From Friedmanniella sp. (GTDB lineage Bacteria > Actinomycetota > Actinomycetes > Propionibacteriales > Propionibacteriaceae), in contig JAOPXW010000045.1 of the NCBI GenBank assembly GCA_025964935.1, positions 1 to 13,731 of the forward strand: a DNA stretch of 13,731 nt. The letters are read 5' to 3'. Under the pieces are notes generated by a model. The model had not been told where the DNA came from. It worked only from the letters and a program-made list of their open reading frames with translations, and did not search any database. This document shows, in pieces, positions 1 to 7,178 of the stretch; positions within the stretch are counted from its first letter, which is position 1, and every line of letters begins with the position of its first letter. A program made the position numbers and the translations under genes.

Positions 1-771
1 GCGCTGGCGCGCTTCATGCCCGTCACCTTCGTCACCTTCGCCGCGGGCTACCTGGCCATCATCGGCTTCCCGTTCTTCGCGGGCTACTACTCCAAGGACC
101 ACATCATCGAGGCCGCGTTCGAGCACAACCTGCTCGTCGGCGTCCTCGCCCTGGTCGGTGCCGGTGTCACCGCGTTCTACATGACCCGGCTGATGCTGAT
201 GACCTTCGTCGGGGCCAAGCGCTGGCCGAACCGGGTCCACCCGCACGAGTCCCCGCTGGTGATGACCGTCCCGCTGATCATCCTCGGGGCGGCGTCGGTG
301 GTCGGGGGACTGGCCCTGAACAACTGGATCGGCGGCTGGCTCGACCCGGCCGTGGCCGGCGAGGTCGAGACCACCGGTCTCTTCCACGTCAGCGGCGTCG
401 GTCTGCTGACCCTGGTCGTGGTGGCGGCGGGGGTCGCGGTGAGCGTGCTGCTCTTCGGGCCGCGCCGCGACATCCCCGGCCGGCAGCCCGCGAGCCGGTC
501 CCCGCTGACGATCATCGGCCGCCGCGACCTCTACGGCGACGCCTTCAACGAGGCCGTCCTGATGCGGCCCGGTCAGCGGCTGACCGCCGGTCTCTCCCGC
601 TTCGACGACCAGGGGGTCGACGGCGCGGTCAACGGGACGGCTGCGGTCATCGGCGGCCTGTCCTCGCGGCTGCGCCGGACCCAGAACGGGTTCGTCCGCT
701 CGTACGCCCTCACCATGATGGCCGGCGCGGCTGTCGTCGGTGCGGTCATCGTTCTCGGCCGGCTGGGCTGA
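1..771 (+). CDS. nuoL: NADH-quinone oxidoreductase subunit L, C-terminal part (5' end outside window)
   Basis: This is the end of NuoL, the most distal proton-pumping antiporter-like subunit in the membrane arm of respiratory complex I. The frame is open from base 1 to the TGA at 769-771, giving 256 residues. Full NuoL is usually 600 or more residues, so more than half lies upstream. Fragment residues 22-33 read GFPFFAGYYSKD, the conserved Pro/Gly/Ser-Lys-Asp segment of the pumping half-channel. Further hydrophobic helices follow at about 40-65, 85-105 and 125-150. An amphipathic stretch (about 180-230) then leads to a final helix (about 235-254), as expected for the long lateral helix that runs along the membrane arm and its terminal anchor. 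The ATG at 16 is an internal methionine, not the start. The gene is co-directional with nuoM 12 bases downstream. Family assignment is secure; which residues pump protons is known only from homologues. Confidence 0.95.
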   Translation, partial: ALARFMPVTFVTFAAGYLAIIGFPFFAGYYSKDHIIEAAFEHNLLVGVLALVGAGVTAFYMTRLMLMTFVGAKRWPNRVHPHESPLVMTVPLIILGAASVVGGLALNNWIGGWLDPAVAGEVETTGLFHVSGVGLLTLVVVAAGVAVSVLLFGPRRDIPGRQPASRSPLTIIGRRDLYGDAFNEAVLMRPGQRLTAGLSRFDDQGVDGAVNGTAAVIGGLSSRLRRTQNGFVRSYALTMMAGAAVVGAVIVLGRLG

Positions 772-783
772 GGAAGGAACCTC

Positions 784-2340
784 ATGAGCTTCCCCTGGTT
801 GTCCCTCCTCGCCGCGCTGCCCGCCGTCGGCGCCGTGGTCCTCATCGCCACGCCGGTCCGGCTGGCCAAGCACGTGGCGCTGGCCTTCTCCGTCGTGACC
901 CTGCTGGTCGCGGTCCTGCTGGGTCTGTCCTACCGGACCGGCGGCGGCATGCAGTTCGTCGAGCAGGTCCGCTGGATCAAGCCCCTCGGCGCCTACTACG
1001 CCCTCGGCCTGGACGGCATCGGGCTGACCCTGGTGCTGCTGGTGGTCATCGTGACCCCGGTGGTGATCGCCGCCACCTGGGCCGAGTTCGACCACCTCCC
1101 CGACGCCGGGGCGGTCCGGACCGGCGGCGACCTGCCGCCCCGCTACGACAGCCGGGTCTTCTTCGCCCTGGTTCTGGTGGTGGAGACCTGCGCGCTCTAC
1201 CTCTTCCTCGCGACCGACGTGTTCTTGTTCTACGTCTTCTTCGAGGTCATCCTGATCCCGATGTACTTCCTCATCGGCGGCTTCGGCCCCGGTGCCCGAC
1301 GGACGTACGCGGCGGCCAAGTTCTTGATCTTCGGGCTGCTCGGCGGGTTCGTGATGCTCGCGTCGGTGATCGGGCTGTACGTGTTGTCGGCCCGGGCGGG
1401 GGAGCCGAGCTACCTGCTCAGCAGCCTGAGTCAGCTCTCCATCGGCACCGGGACCGGCCGCTGGCTGTTCGTCGGCTTCATGTTCGCGTTCGCCATCAAG
1501 GCCCCCCTGGTGCCGCTGCACACCTGGCTGCCCGACGCGGCCCAGGAGTCCAGCCCGGGCGGTGCCACCATGATGGTCGGCGTGATGGACAAGATCGGCA
1601 CCTTCGGGATGATCCGGTTCTGCCTGGGCCTGTTCCCCGAGGCCAGCCAGTGGGCCACCCCGGTGGTGCTGGTGCTGGCAGTCATCTCCATCCTGTACGG
1701 CGCCATCCTGGCCATCGGCAGCCGCGACATCATGCGCTTCATCGCCTTCACCTCGATCAGCCACTTCGGCTTCATCGTGCTGGGCATCTTCGCCTTCACC
1801 ACCCAGAGCCTGGTCGGCTCGACCCTCTACATGCTCAACCACGGCCTCTCCACCGCCGCACTGTTCCTGGCGGCGGGGTTCCTCATCAGGCGGCGCGGCT
1901 CCCGCAGCATCGCGGCCTTCGGTGGGGTGCAGAGAGTGGCCCCCGTGCTGGCCGGGCTGCTCTTGTTCGCCGGGCTCTCGACCCTGTCGCTGCCCGGGCT
2001 GTCGAGCTTCGTCTCGGAGTTCATGGTGCTGGCCGGGACCTTCAGCCGGCACCCGGTGTACGCCGTGGTCTCGACCCTGGCCATCGTGCTGGCCGCTCTC
2101 TACATCCTGATCATGTACCAGCGCACCATGACCGGTGACCTGCAGCCGGGCAACGAGCAGCTGCCCGACGCGACCGGACGGGAGCGGCTGTCGATGGCCC
2201 CGCTGGTCGTCCTGATCATCGTGCTCGGGGTCTTCCCCAAGCCGCTGCTCGCGGTCATCGAGCCGGCCGTGCAGGCCACCATGAGCCACGTCGGGGTCAC
2301 CGACCCGCAACCACGAGTCAATGCGGAGGGAGGTCGCTGA
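784..2340 (+). CDS. nuoM: NADH-quinone oxidoreductase subunit M
   Basis: NuoM is an antiporter-like proton-pumping subunit of complex I in the cytoplasmic membrane. The product is 518 residues, normal for the family, and almost entirely hydrophobic, with about 14 membrane helices. The family's charged residues are visible: Glu154 in FFEVILIPMYF (helix 5), Lys239 in FAIKAPLVPLHTWLPDAA (helix 7) and Lys270 in VMDKIGTFGMIRF (helix 8). A hydrophilic loop at about 102-123 between early helices is longer than in enterobacterial NuoM. The start is chosen because AGGAAGG (771-777) lies six bases before the ATG, partly overlapping the nuoL stop. The stop codon shares one base with the nuoN start (TGATG), which suggests translational coupling. 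It is certainly part of the nuo operon running in from the left. Confidence 0.97.
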   Translation: MSFPWLSLLAALPAVGAVVLIATPVRLAKHVALAFSVVTLLVAVLLGLSYRTGGGMQFVEQVRWIKPLGAYYALGLDGIGLTLVLLVVIVTPVVIAATWAEFDHLPDAGAVRTGGDLPPRYDSRVFFALVLVVETCALYLFLATDVFLFYVFFEVILIPMYFLIGGFGPGARRTYAAAKFLIFGLLGGFVMLASVIGLYVLSARAGEPSYLLSSLSQLSIGTGTGRWLFVGFMFAFAIKAPLVPLHTWLPDAAQESSPGGATMMVGVMDKIGTFGMIRFCLGLFPEASQWATPVVLVLAVISILYGAILAIGSRDIMRFIAFTSISHFGFIVLGIFAFTTQSLVGSTLYMLNHGLSTAALFLAAGFLIRRRGSRSIAAFGGVQRVAPVLAGLLLFAGLSTLSLPGLSSFVSEFMVLAGTFSRHPVYAVVSTLAIVLAALYILIMYQRTMTGDLQPGNEQLPDATGRERLSMAPLVVLIIVLGVFPKPLLAVIEPAVQATMSHVGVTDPQPRVNAEGGR

Positions 2341-3902
2341 TGATCCCCGCACCAACGATCGAGTACGGGCTACTGCTGCCCTTCATCCTGATCTTCGCCG
2401 GCGGCTGCGCCGGTGTCCTGGTCGAAGCCCTGGTGCCGCGGCACCTGCGGCGTACGGTCCAGCTCTTCTTGACCTTCCTGGTCATCGCCCTGGCCCTGGT
2501 GGTCACGGTGCTGAACTGGTCGTCGACCTCCGACACCGTGGCCGGGGTCGAGGCCATCGCCATGGACGGCCCCACCTACTTCATCTGGACGATCCTGCTG
2601 GTGTTCGCGGCGGTCTCGTTCCTGCTGTTCGCCGAGCGGCGGCTGGAGTCGGCCAGCGCGTTCACCCCGCAGGCGTCCTCGGTGCCGGGCACGGCGGCCG
2701 AGCGCGAGGCGATCGCGGCCCGGGTCGAGCACACCGAGATCTTCCCGCTCGCCCTGTTCGCCCTGTCCGGGATGATGCTGTTCCCGGCCTCGAACGACCT
2801 GATCACCATGTTCGTGGCCCTGGAGATCCTGTCCCTCCCGCTCTACCTGCTGTGCGGGCTGGCCCGGCGGCGGCGGCTGCTGTCGCAGGAGGCGGCGCTG
2901 AAGTACTTCATGCTCGGCGCGCTCTCCTCGGCCTTCTTCATCTACGGCGCGGCCCTGCTCTACGGCTACTCGGGCTCCTTCCGCCTCTCGGCCATCGACG
3001 AGGCGCTGCGGAGCGGCAGCCAGGGGGCCGGCCTGCTGCTGGCCGGCATGGGGCTCCTGGGCATCGGTCTGCTCTTCAAGTTCGGTGCGGTTCCGTTCCA
3101 CTCCTGGACTCCCGACGTCTACACCGGGGCGCCGACGCCGGTCACCGCCTTCATGGCCGCCTGCACCAAGATCGCGGCCATCGGGGCCCTGATGCGAGTG
3201 TTCTACGTGGCCCTGGGGGCCGACCGCTGGGACTGGCAGCCGGTGATGGCGGTGGTGGCCATCGCCACCATGGCCCTCGGCTCGATCCTGGCCATCACCC
3301 AGACCGACGTGAAGCGGATGCTGGCCTACTCCTCGATCGCCCACGCCGGGTTCATCATGACCGCGTTCGTCGGGGCCTCCCAGGCTGCGACCCAGAACCC
3401 GGCCGGCTCGCTGACCAGCGTGTCGTCGGTGATGTTCTACCTGGTGGCCTACGGGGCGGCGACGATCGGCGCCTTCGGTCTGGTGACCATGGTCCGCGAC
3501 GCCAGCGGGGAGGCCACCCTGCTGACCAGCTGGGTCGGCCTGGCCCGGCGCTCACCGCTGGCCGCCGTGGTGTTCTCGATCTTCATGCTGAGCTTCGCCG
3601 GGATCCCGCTGACCAGCGGCTTCATCGGCAAGTGGGCGGTCTTCGCCTCGGCCTGGACCGGGGGCCCGCATTGGCTGGTGGTGGTCGCGGTGGTGATCAG
3701 CGTGGTCGCGGCGTTCTTCTACATCCGCGTGATCGTGATGATGTTCTTCGCCGAGCCGGCCGAGGCGCGGACCGAGGTCGTGCGTCCCGGCTGGACCACG
3801 CTCGTCGTGGTCGGGGTTGGGGTGGTGGCTACTGTGGCTTTCGGTGTCTACCCCGGTCCGCTGCTCGAGCTGGCCCAGCATGCGGGCGAGTTCGTCCGCT
3901 GA
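2340..3902 (+). CDS. nuoN: NADH-quinone oxidoreductase subunit N
   Basis: NuoN is the third antiporter-like proton-pumping subunit of complex I. The product is 520 residues with about 14 predicted helices. Key positions are Glu162 in MFVALEILSLPLYLL, Lys188 in EAALKYFMLGALSSAFF, Lys247 in LLFKFGAVPFHSWTPDVY and Lys277 in AACTKIAAIGAL. It has a long hydrophilic insertion (about 101-133) and an arginine-rich turn LARRRRLLSQEAALKYF (174-190), both characteristic of actinobacterial NuoN. This is the best lineage marker in the window. The ATG overlaps the nuoM stop by one base and is preceded at six bases by GGAGGGAGG (2325-2333), an unusually strong ribosome site. nuoN is normally the last nuo gene; here a prenyl synthase follows 53 bases later in the same direction. 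Confidence 0.97.
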   Translation: MIPAPTIEYGLLLPFILIFAGGCAGVLVEALVPRHLRRTVQLFLTFLVIALALVVTVLNWSSTSDTVAGVEAIAMDGPTYFIWTILLVFAAVSFLLFAERRLESASAFTPQASSVPGTAAEREAIAARVEHTEIFPLALFALSGMMLFPASNDLITMFVALEILSLPLYLLCGLARRRRLLSQEAALKYFMLGALSSAFFIYGAALLYGYSGSFRLSAIDEALRSGSQGAGLLLAGMGLLGIGLLFKFGAVPFHSWTPDVYTGAPTPVTAFMAACTKIAAIGALMRVFYVALGADRWDWQPVMAVVAIATMALGSILAITQTDVKRMLAYSSIAHAGFIMTAFVGASQAATQNPAGSLTSVSSVMFYLVAYGAATIGAFGLVTMVRDASGEATLLTSWVGLARRSPLAAVVFSIFMLSFAGIPLTSGFIGKWAVFASAWTGGPHWLVVVAVVISVVAAFFYIRVIVMMFFAEPAEARTEVVRPGWTTLVVVGVGVVATVAFGVYPGPLLELAQHAGEFVR

Positions 3903-3942
3903 TCCTCCGGTGGCGACACCATGATCGGGATGGCTCGGGGCT

Positions 3943-3950
3943 AGGGAAGG
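3943..3950 (+). promoter_or_regulatory. Ribosome binding site that fixes the GTG start of the polyprenyl synthase
   Basis: AGGGAAGG ends five bases before GTG 3956. The ATG at 3951 directly abuts the site and is in another frame, so it cannot serve. No other start codon in the correct frame lies between the nuoN stop and 3956. The site therefore decides the start. Confidence 0.75.
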
Positions 3951-3955
3951 ATGAC

Positions 3956-4936
3956 GTGCTCGCAGAACAGACGCGTGAGGCGGTCTTCGAGGCGCACGTC
4001 CGTGCCCAGCTGGAGATGATCGAGGCCCGGCTGCTGGAGGCGGCCGAGGCCGACACGGCGATGGTGACCGAGGCGGCGCAGCACATCATGGCCGCGGGCG
4101 GCAAGCGGTTCCGTCCGATGCTCGTCGTGCTCGCGGCCGCCATCGGGGAGGACGCCGACCTCGACGACGTGGTGAAGGCCGCCGTGGTCGTGGAGCTGAC
4201 CCACGTGGCCAGCCTCTACCACGACGACGTGATGGACGAGGCGGGCATCCGGCGCGGATCGGTGAGCGCCAACGCCCGCTGGGGCAACACGGTCGCCATC
4301 CTGATCGGGGACCTGCTCTTCGCCCGCGCCTCCGACATCGTCTCCGAGCTGGGCACCGAGTTCGTCCAGATCCAGGCCCGGACGTTCTCCCGGCTGGTCC
4401 AGGGCCAGATCGCCGAGACCGTCGGCCCCGCGGCCGGGCAGGACCCGTTGGACCACTACCTGCAGGTGGTCGCGGACAAGACCGGGTCGCTGATCGCCAC
4501 CTCCGCCCTCTTCGGGGCCAAGCTCGCCAGTCCGGACCCCGCGGTGCACGCGGCCCTGCGGGAGTTCGGGGAGCAGATCGGTCTGGTCTTCCAGCTCAGC
4601 GACGACATCATCGACATCACCAGCGACACCACCGGCAAGACCCCGGGGACCGACCTCCGGGAGGGCATCCCCACGCTGCCCACCCTGCTGGCCCGCAAGT
4701 CCACCGACCCGGCCGACGCCCGGCTGCTGGAGCTGCTGGGCTCGGACCTGCGGGACGCCGACGCGCTGGAGGAGGTGCTGGGCCTGCTCCGCCGGCACCG
4801 CAGCGTCGACCAGGCCCGGGCCGAGGTCCACCGGCGGGCCGAGGCGGCCCGTCGGCTGCTGGAGCCCCTGCCCTCCGGGCCGGCGAGGACGGCCCTGGAG
4901 GAGCTCTGCGACTCCGTGGTCACCCGCAACGCCTGA
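3956..4936 (+). CDS. Long-chain polyprenyl diphosphate synthase (heptaprenyl/nonaprenyl type)
   Basis: This trans-isoprenyl diphosphate synthase condenses isopentenyl diphosphate units onto an allylic primer. The GTG start gives 326 residues, normal for long-chain enzymes. Visible motifs in order are GGKRFRP (48-54), which binds isopentenyl diphosphate; the first aspartate-rich motif D90-D-V-M-D94; and the second, D216-D-I-I-D220, followed by GKTPGTDLREG (227-237). The residues four and five places before the first motif are Ser86 and Ala85. Small side chains there leave the product tunnel open in this family, which suggests a long product rather than farnesyl or geranylgeranyl diphosphate. 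The gene follows nuoN in the same direction. Actinobacterial complex I reduces menaquinone, so I infer that it makes the menaquinone side chain. The exact chain length cannot be read from sequence. Confidence 0.92.
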   Translation: MLAEQTREAVFEAHVRAQLEMIEARLLEAAEADTAMVTEAAQHIMAAGGKRFRPMLVVLAAAIGEDADLDDVVKAAVVVELTHVASLYHDDVMDEAGIRRGSVSANARWGNTVAILIGDLLFARASDIVSELGTEFVQIQARTFSRLVQGQIAETVGPAAGQDPLDHYLQVVADKTGSLIATSALFGAKLASPDPAVHAALREFGEQIGLVFQLSDDIIDITSDTTGKTPGTDLREGIPTLPTLLARKSTDPADARLLELLGSDLRDADALEEVLGLLRRHRSVDQARAEVHRRAEAARRLLEPLPSGPARTALEELCDSVVTRNA

Positions 4937-4981
4937 CCCGGCCCCACCGAACCGCCGCCTCCCCCGTCCAGCCCGGTCAGG
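4932..4981. terminator. Hairpin between the convergent prenyl synthase and peptidase genes
   Basis: The arms CCTGACCCGGC (4932-4942) and GCCCGGTCAGG (4971-4981) pair over 11 positions with one C-C mismatch, around a C-rich loop of 28 bases. The 5' arm contains the TGA of the prenyl synthase gene, and the 3' arm ends 23 bases from the peptidase stop. There is no T tract, as is common for terminators in high-GC actinobacteria. The long loop makes it less convincing than the hairpins near 11000. Confidence 0.45.
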
Positions 4982-5004
4982 GCCTCACGGCCGGCCCGCC
5001 CGTC

Positions 5005-6972
5005 TCACCAGATGCGTACGCGGTCCGCGGGGTCCAGCCAGAGCGCGTCGCCCTCCTCGACGGCGAAGGCGTCGTAGAAGGCGTCCAGGTTGCGCACGAT
5101 CTGGTTGCAGCGGAACTCCGGCGGCGAGTGCGGGTCGGTCGCGAGCCGCTGCAGGACCAGCTCCGGGCGCGACTTCGCCTGCCAGATCGTGGCCCAGCTC
5201 AGAAACATCCGCTGCTGCGGGGTGAAACCGTCCAGCGGGGCGGGCTCGGTCCCGGCGGTGGCGATCTCGTGGGCCTGGTAGGCGATGGTCAGCCCGCCCA
5301 GGTCCCCGATGTTCTCCCCGATGGTGAGCTCGCCGTTGACGTGGTGGCCCGGGGCCAGCTCGGGCTCCAGAGCGTTGTACTGGGCCACCAGGACCGCCGT
5401 ACGGGCCTCGAAAGCGGCGCGGTCCTCGTCGGTCCACCAGTTCTCGAGCTTGCCGTCCCCGTCGCAGGTCGAGCCCTGGTCGTCGAAGCCGTGGCCGATC
5501 TCGTGCCCGATGACCGCGCCGATGCCGCCGTAGTTGACGGCGTCGTCGGCGTCGGCGTTGAAGAACGGCGGCTGCAGGATCGCGGCCGGGAAGACGATCT
5601 CGTTCTTGAGCGGGTGGTAGTAGGCGTTGACGGTCTGCGGAGTCATCAGCCACTCCTCGCGGTCGATCGGCGCCCCGATCTTGGCCAGCGACCGGTCCAC
5701 CTCGAAGCTGGTGGCCCGCATGACGTTGCCCAGCAGGTCGTCGGGACGGATTTCCAGGGCCGAGTAGTCCCGCCACCGGCTCGGGTAGCCGATGTGCGGG
5801 GTGAACTTGGCCAGCTTGTCCAGGGCGCGGGTCTTGGTCTCCTCGGTCATCCAGTCCAGCCCGGTGATGGAGCGGCGGTACGCCTCGATCAGGTTCCCGA
5901 CCAGGACGTCCATCCGCTCCTTGGCGCTGGGCGGGAAGTGCCGCTCGACGTAGATCTGGCCGACGGCCTCGCCGAGGGCGCCTTCCACCAGGCCGACTCC
6001 CCGCTTCCAGCGCTCGCGCAGCGTCGGGGTGCCCGACAGGACGGTGCCGTAGAACCGGAACTGCTCGTCGACGAAGGCGCGGGCCAGGTAGGGAGAGAGG
6101 GAGGAGATCAGCTTCCACTTCGCCCAGGCCCGCCAGGCCGGCATCCGCTCGCCGGTCATCAGCGCGGATGCCTCGGTGAAGAACGTCGGCTGGGCGACCA
6201 CCAGCTCCGCCATCACCCGCTCCTCGATCCGGGCCCCGTCCAGGTAGGCCCGGAAGTGCAGGTCGGGGCTGGTCTGCTCGAACTCCGCCAGCGGCATCAG
6301 GTTGTACATCAGCCGCATGTCGCGACAGCGGACCTTGTCCCAGTGGGCGGCGGCGACCTCGGTCTCCAGGTCCAGGACCTGCTGGGCGAGCTCGGTGGCC
6401 CCGGGGAGCCCGGCCAGGGCGAAGCTGCGCGCGATGTGGTCGCGGTACTCGGCGCGGATCGCGCCGTAGCTGTCGAGGCGGTAGTACTCCTCGTCCGGCA
6501 GCCCCAGGCCGCCCTGGCCGAGGAACATCACGTAGCGGCTCGGGTCGCCGGGGTCGGACTCGGACTCGAAGGAGAAGAGCCCGGACACCGAGCGGCGGGC
6601 GAAGCCGCCCAGCAGGCGCATCAGCTGCTCGGGGTCGGCGGTGGCGTCCACCCGGGCGAGGGGAGGGCCGAGCGGGGTGGCGCCGGCCGCCTCGATCGCC
6701 TCCTCGTCCATGAAGCTGGCGTACAGGTCGGCGATCTTGGCACGGTCCGAGCCGGGCTCACCCGGCTCCAGGGTGGTGATGATCTCCCGGACTGCCTCCT
6801 CGGCGCCGTCGCGCAGGTCCATGAAGGCCCCGGCCAGCGACTTGTCGGCCGGGATCTCGGTCCGGTCGAGCCACCCGCCGTTGACGTGGCGGTAGAGGTC
6901 GTCCTGCAGCCGGACGCCCGGGTCGAAGTCGGCGAAGGTCAGGGCGGGCTGGATCTGGCTGGCGGCGGTCAC
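5005..6972 (-). CDS. pepO: M13 family zinc metallopeptidase (neprilysin/PepO-like)
   Basis: This is a zinc endopeptidase of family M13, which cleaves peptides of limited size inside a closed two-domain chamber. The product is 655 residues, the usual full length. The catalytic site is complete: H490-E-I-G-H494 with the following GFDDQG, and the third zinc ligand E553 in ENIGDLGG. The substrate-backbone motif NAYYHP is at 449-454. HSPPEFRC (615-622) holds the histidine and arginine that contact substrate in neprilysin. The C-terminus ends in RVRIW, like other bacterial members. There is no signal peptide or membrane anchor at the N-terminus (MTAASQIQPALTFADFDPGV), so it is probably cytoplasmic or exported by an unrecognised route, as debated for mycobacterial Zmp1. 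The start is GTG with no Shine-Dalgarno, but a -10-like TAGCAT lies six bases upstream, suggesting leaderless expression. It is divergent from the ABC operon. Confidence 0.95.
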   Translation of the reverse strand: MTAASQIQPALTFADFDPGVRLQDDLYRHVNGGWLDRTEIPADKSLAGAFMDLRDGAEEAVREIITTLEPGEPGSDRAKIADLYASFMDEEAIEAAGATPLGPPLARVDATADPEQLMRLLGGFARRSVSGLFSFESESDPGDPSRYVMFLGQGGLGLPDEEYYRLDSYGAIRAEYRDHIARSFALAGLPGATELAQQVLDLETEVAAAHWDKVRCRDMRLMYNLMPLAEFEQTSPDLHFRAYLDGARIEERVMAELVVAQPTFFTEASALMTGERMPAWRAWAKWKLISSLSPYLARAFVDEQFRFYGTVLSGTPTLRERWKRGVGLVEGALGEAVGQIYVERHFPPSAKERMDVLVGNLIEAYRRSITGLDWMTEETKTRALDKLAKFTPHIGYPSRWRDYSALEIRPDDLLGNVMRATSFEVDRSLAKIGAPIDREEWLMTPQTVNAYYHPLKNEIVFPAAILQPPFFNADADDAVNYGGIGAVIGHEIGHGFDDQGSTCDGDGKLENWWTDEDRAAFEARTAVLVAQYNALEPELAPGHHVNGELTIGENIGDLGGLTIAYQAHEIATAGTEPAPLDGFTPQQRMFLSWATIWQAKSRPELVLQRLATDPHSPPEFRCNQIVRNLDAFYDAFAVEEGDALWLDPADRVRIW

Positions 6973-6978
6973 CCCGCG

Positions 6979-6984
6979 ATGCTA
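6979..6984 (-). promoter_or_regulatory. Probable -10 element of a leaderless promoter for the M13 peptidase
   Basis: Read on the minus strand, TAGCAT (6984 to 6979) is followed by CGCGGG and then the GTG start at 6972. The hexamer fits TANNNT, and six bases is the usual distance from a -10 box to the first transcribed base, so the mRNA would begin at or next to the GTG. No convincing -35 box is seen 17 bases further up, and there is no ribosome site. Confidence 0.5.
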
Positions 6985-7051
6985 CCGAGCACCCCCGTGC
7001 GGCCTCGCGGGCCGCGGCGCGCCGACCGAGCGGGGATTAGGGCGGGACGGG

Positions 7052-7079
7052 TAGAAATGTCGCCGTTACGAAGGCGATA
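7052..7079 (+). promoter_or_regulatory. Candidate promoter/operator upstream of the ABC operon
   Basis: TAGAAA (7052-7057) is the best -10-like hexamer on this strand of the divergent region, matching TATAAT at four of six positions. It is directly followed by an inverted repeat, TGTCGCC (7058-7064) and GGCGATA (7073-7079), separated by eight bases. As DNA the arms match at six of seven positions; as RNA they form seven pairs including one G-U. This could be an operator near the transcription start or a small 5' UTR hairpin. If transcription starts here, the leader is about 115 bases long. No -35 box is recognisable, so this is tentative. Confidence 0.25.
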
Positions 7080-7109
7080 CACGTCCGCCCAGCAACCCTG
7101 ACACGCTGA

Positions 7110-7136
7110 CCGCGGCCACGTCCAACCCGCGGCCAC
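7110..7136 (+). repeat. Two exact 10-base repeats in the ABC operon leader
   Basis: CCGCGGCCAC occurs at 7110-7119 and again at 7127-7136, a 17-base period. Each copy contains the palindrome CCGCGG, so the two copies can pair with each other in RNA around an 11-base loop, or act as two protein sites on one and a half helical turns of DNA. The function is unknown. Confidence 0.5.
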
Positions 7137-7178
7137 CCACCTCAGCACCTTCTGCGCACTCACCGATGGAGACCCGCG

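Noticed and set aside
3921..3944. A seven-codon reading frame (MIGMARG) between nuoN and the prenyl synthase, as a possible leader peptide.
   Set aside because: It has no ribosome site and no run of regulatory codons, and such short frames are common by chance.
2321..4936. An open frame of 871 codons that runs from the end of nuoM through nuoN and into the prenyl synthase, suggesting a fusion protein.
   Set aside because: The first 1.6 kb is an out-of-frame reading of nuoN, rich in Arg, Gly and Pro with no domain. Only the part from GTG 3956 with its own ribosome site is real.
5128..7101. A 657-codon plus-strand frame opposite the M13 peptidase.
   Set aside because: The sense strand encodes a complete, motif-perfect peptidase. 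The antisense translation has no recognisable domain and the repetitive composition of shadow frames.
7058..7178. Possible TPP or SAM-class riboswitch before the ABC operon, prompted by the THI5-like binder and a CAGCAACCCTGA segment.
   Set aside because: The TPP core (CTGAGA and CTGATCTGGATAATGCC-like) is absent. The SAM-I/IV-type CGGCAACC resemblance is short and lacks the partner motifs. It is kept only as an unclassified structured leader.
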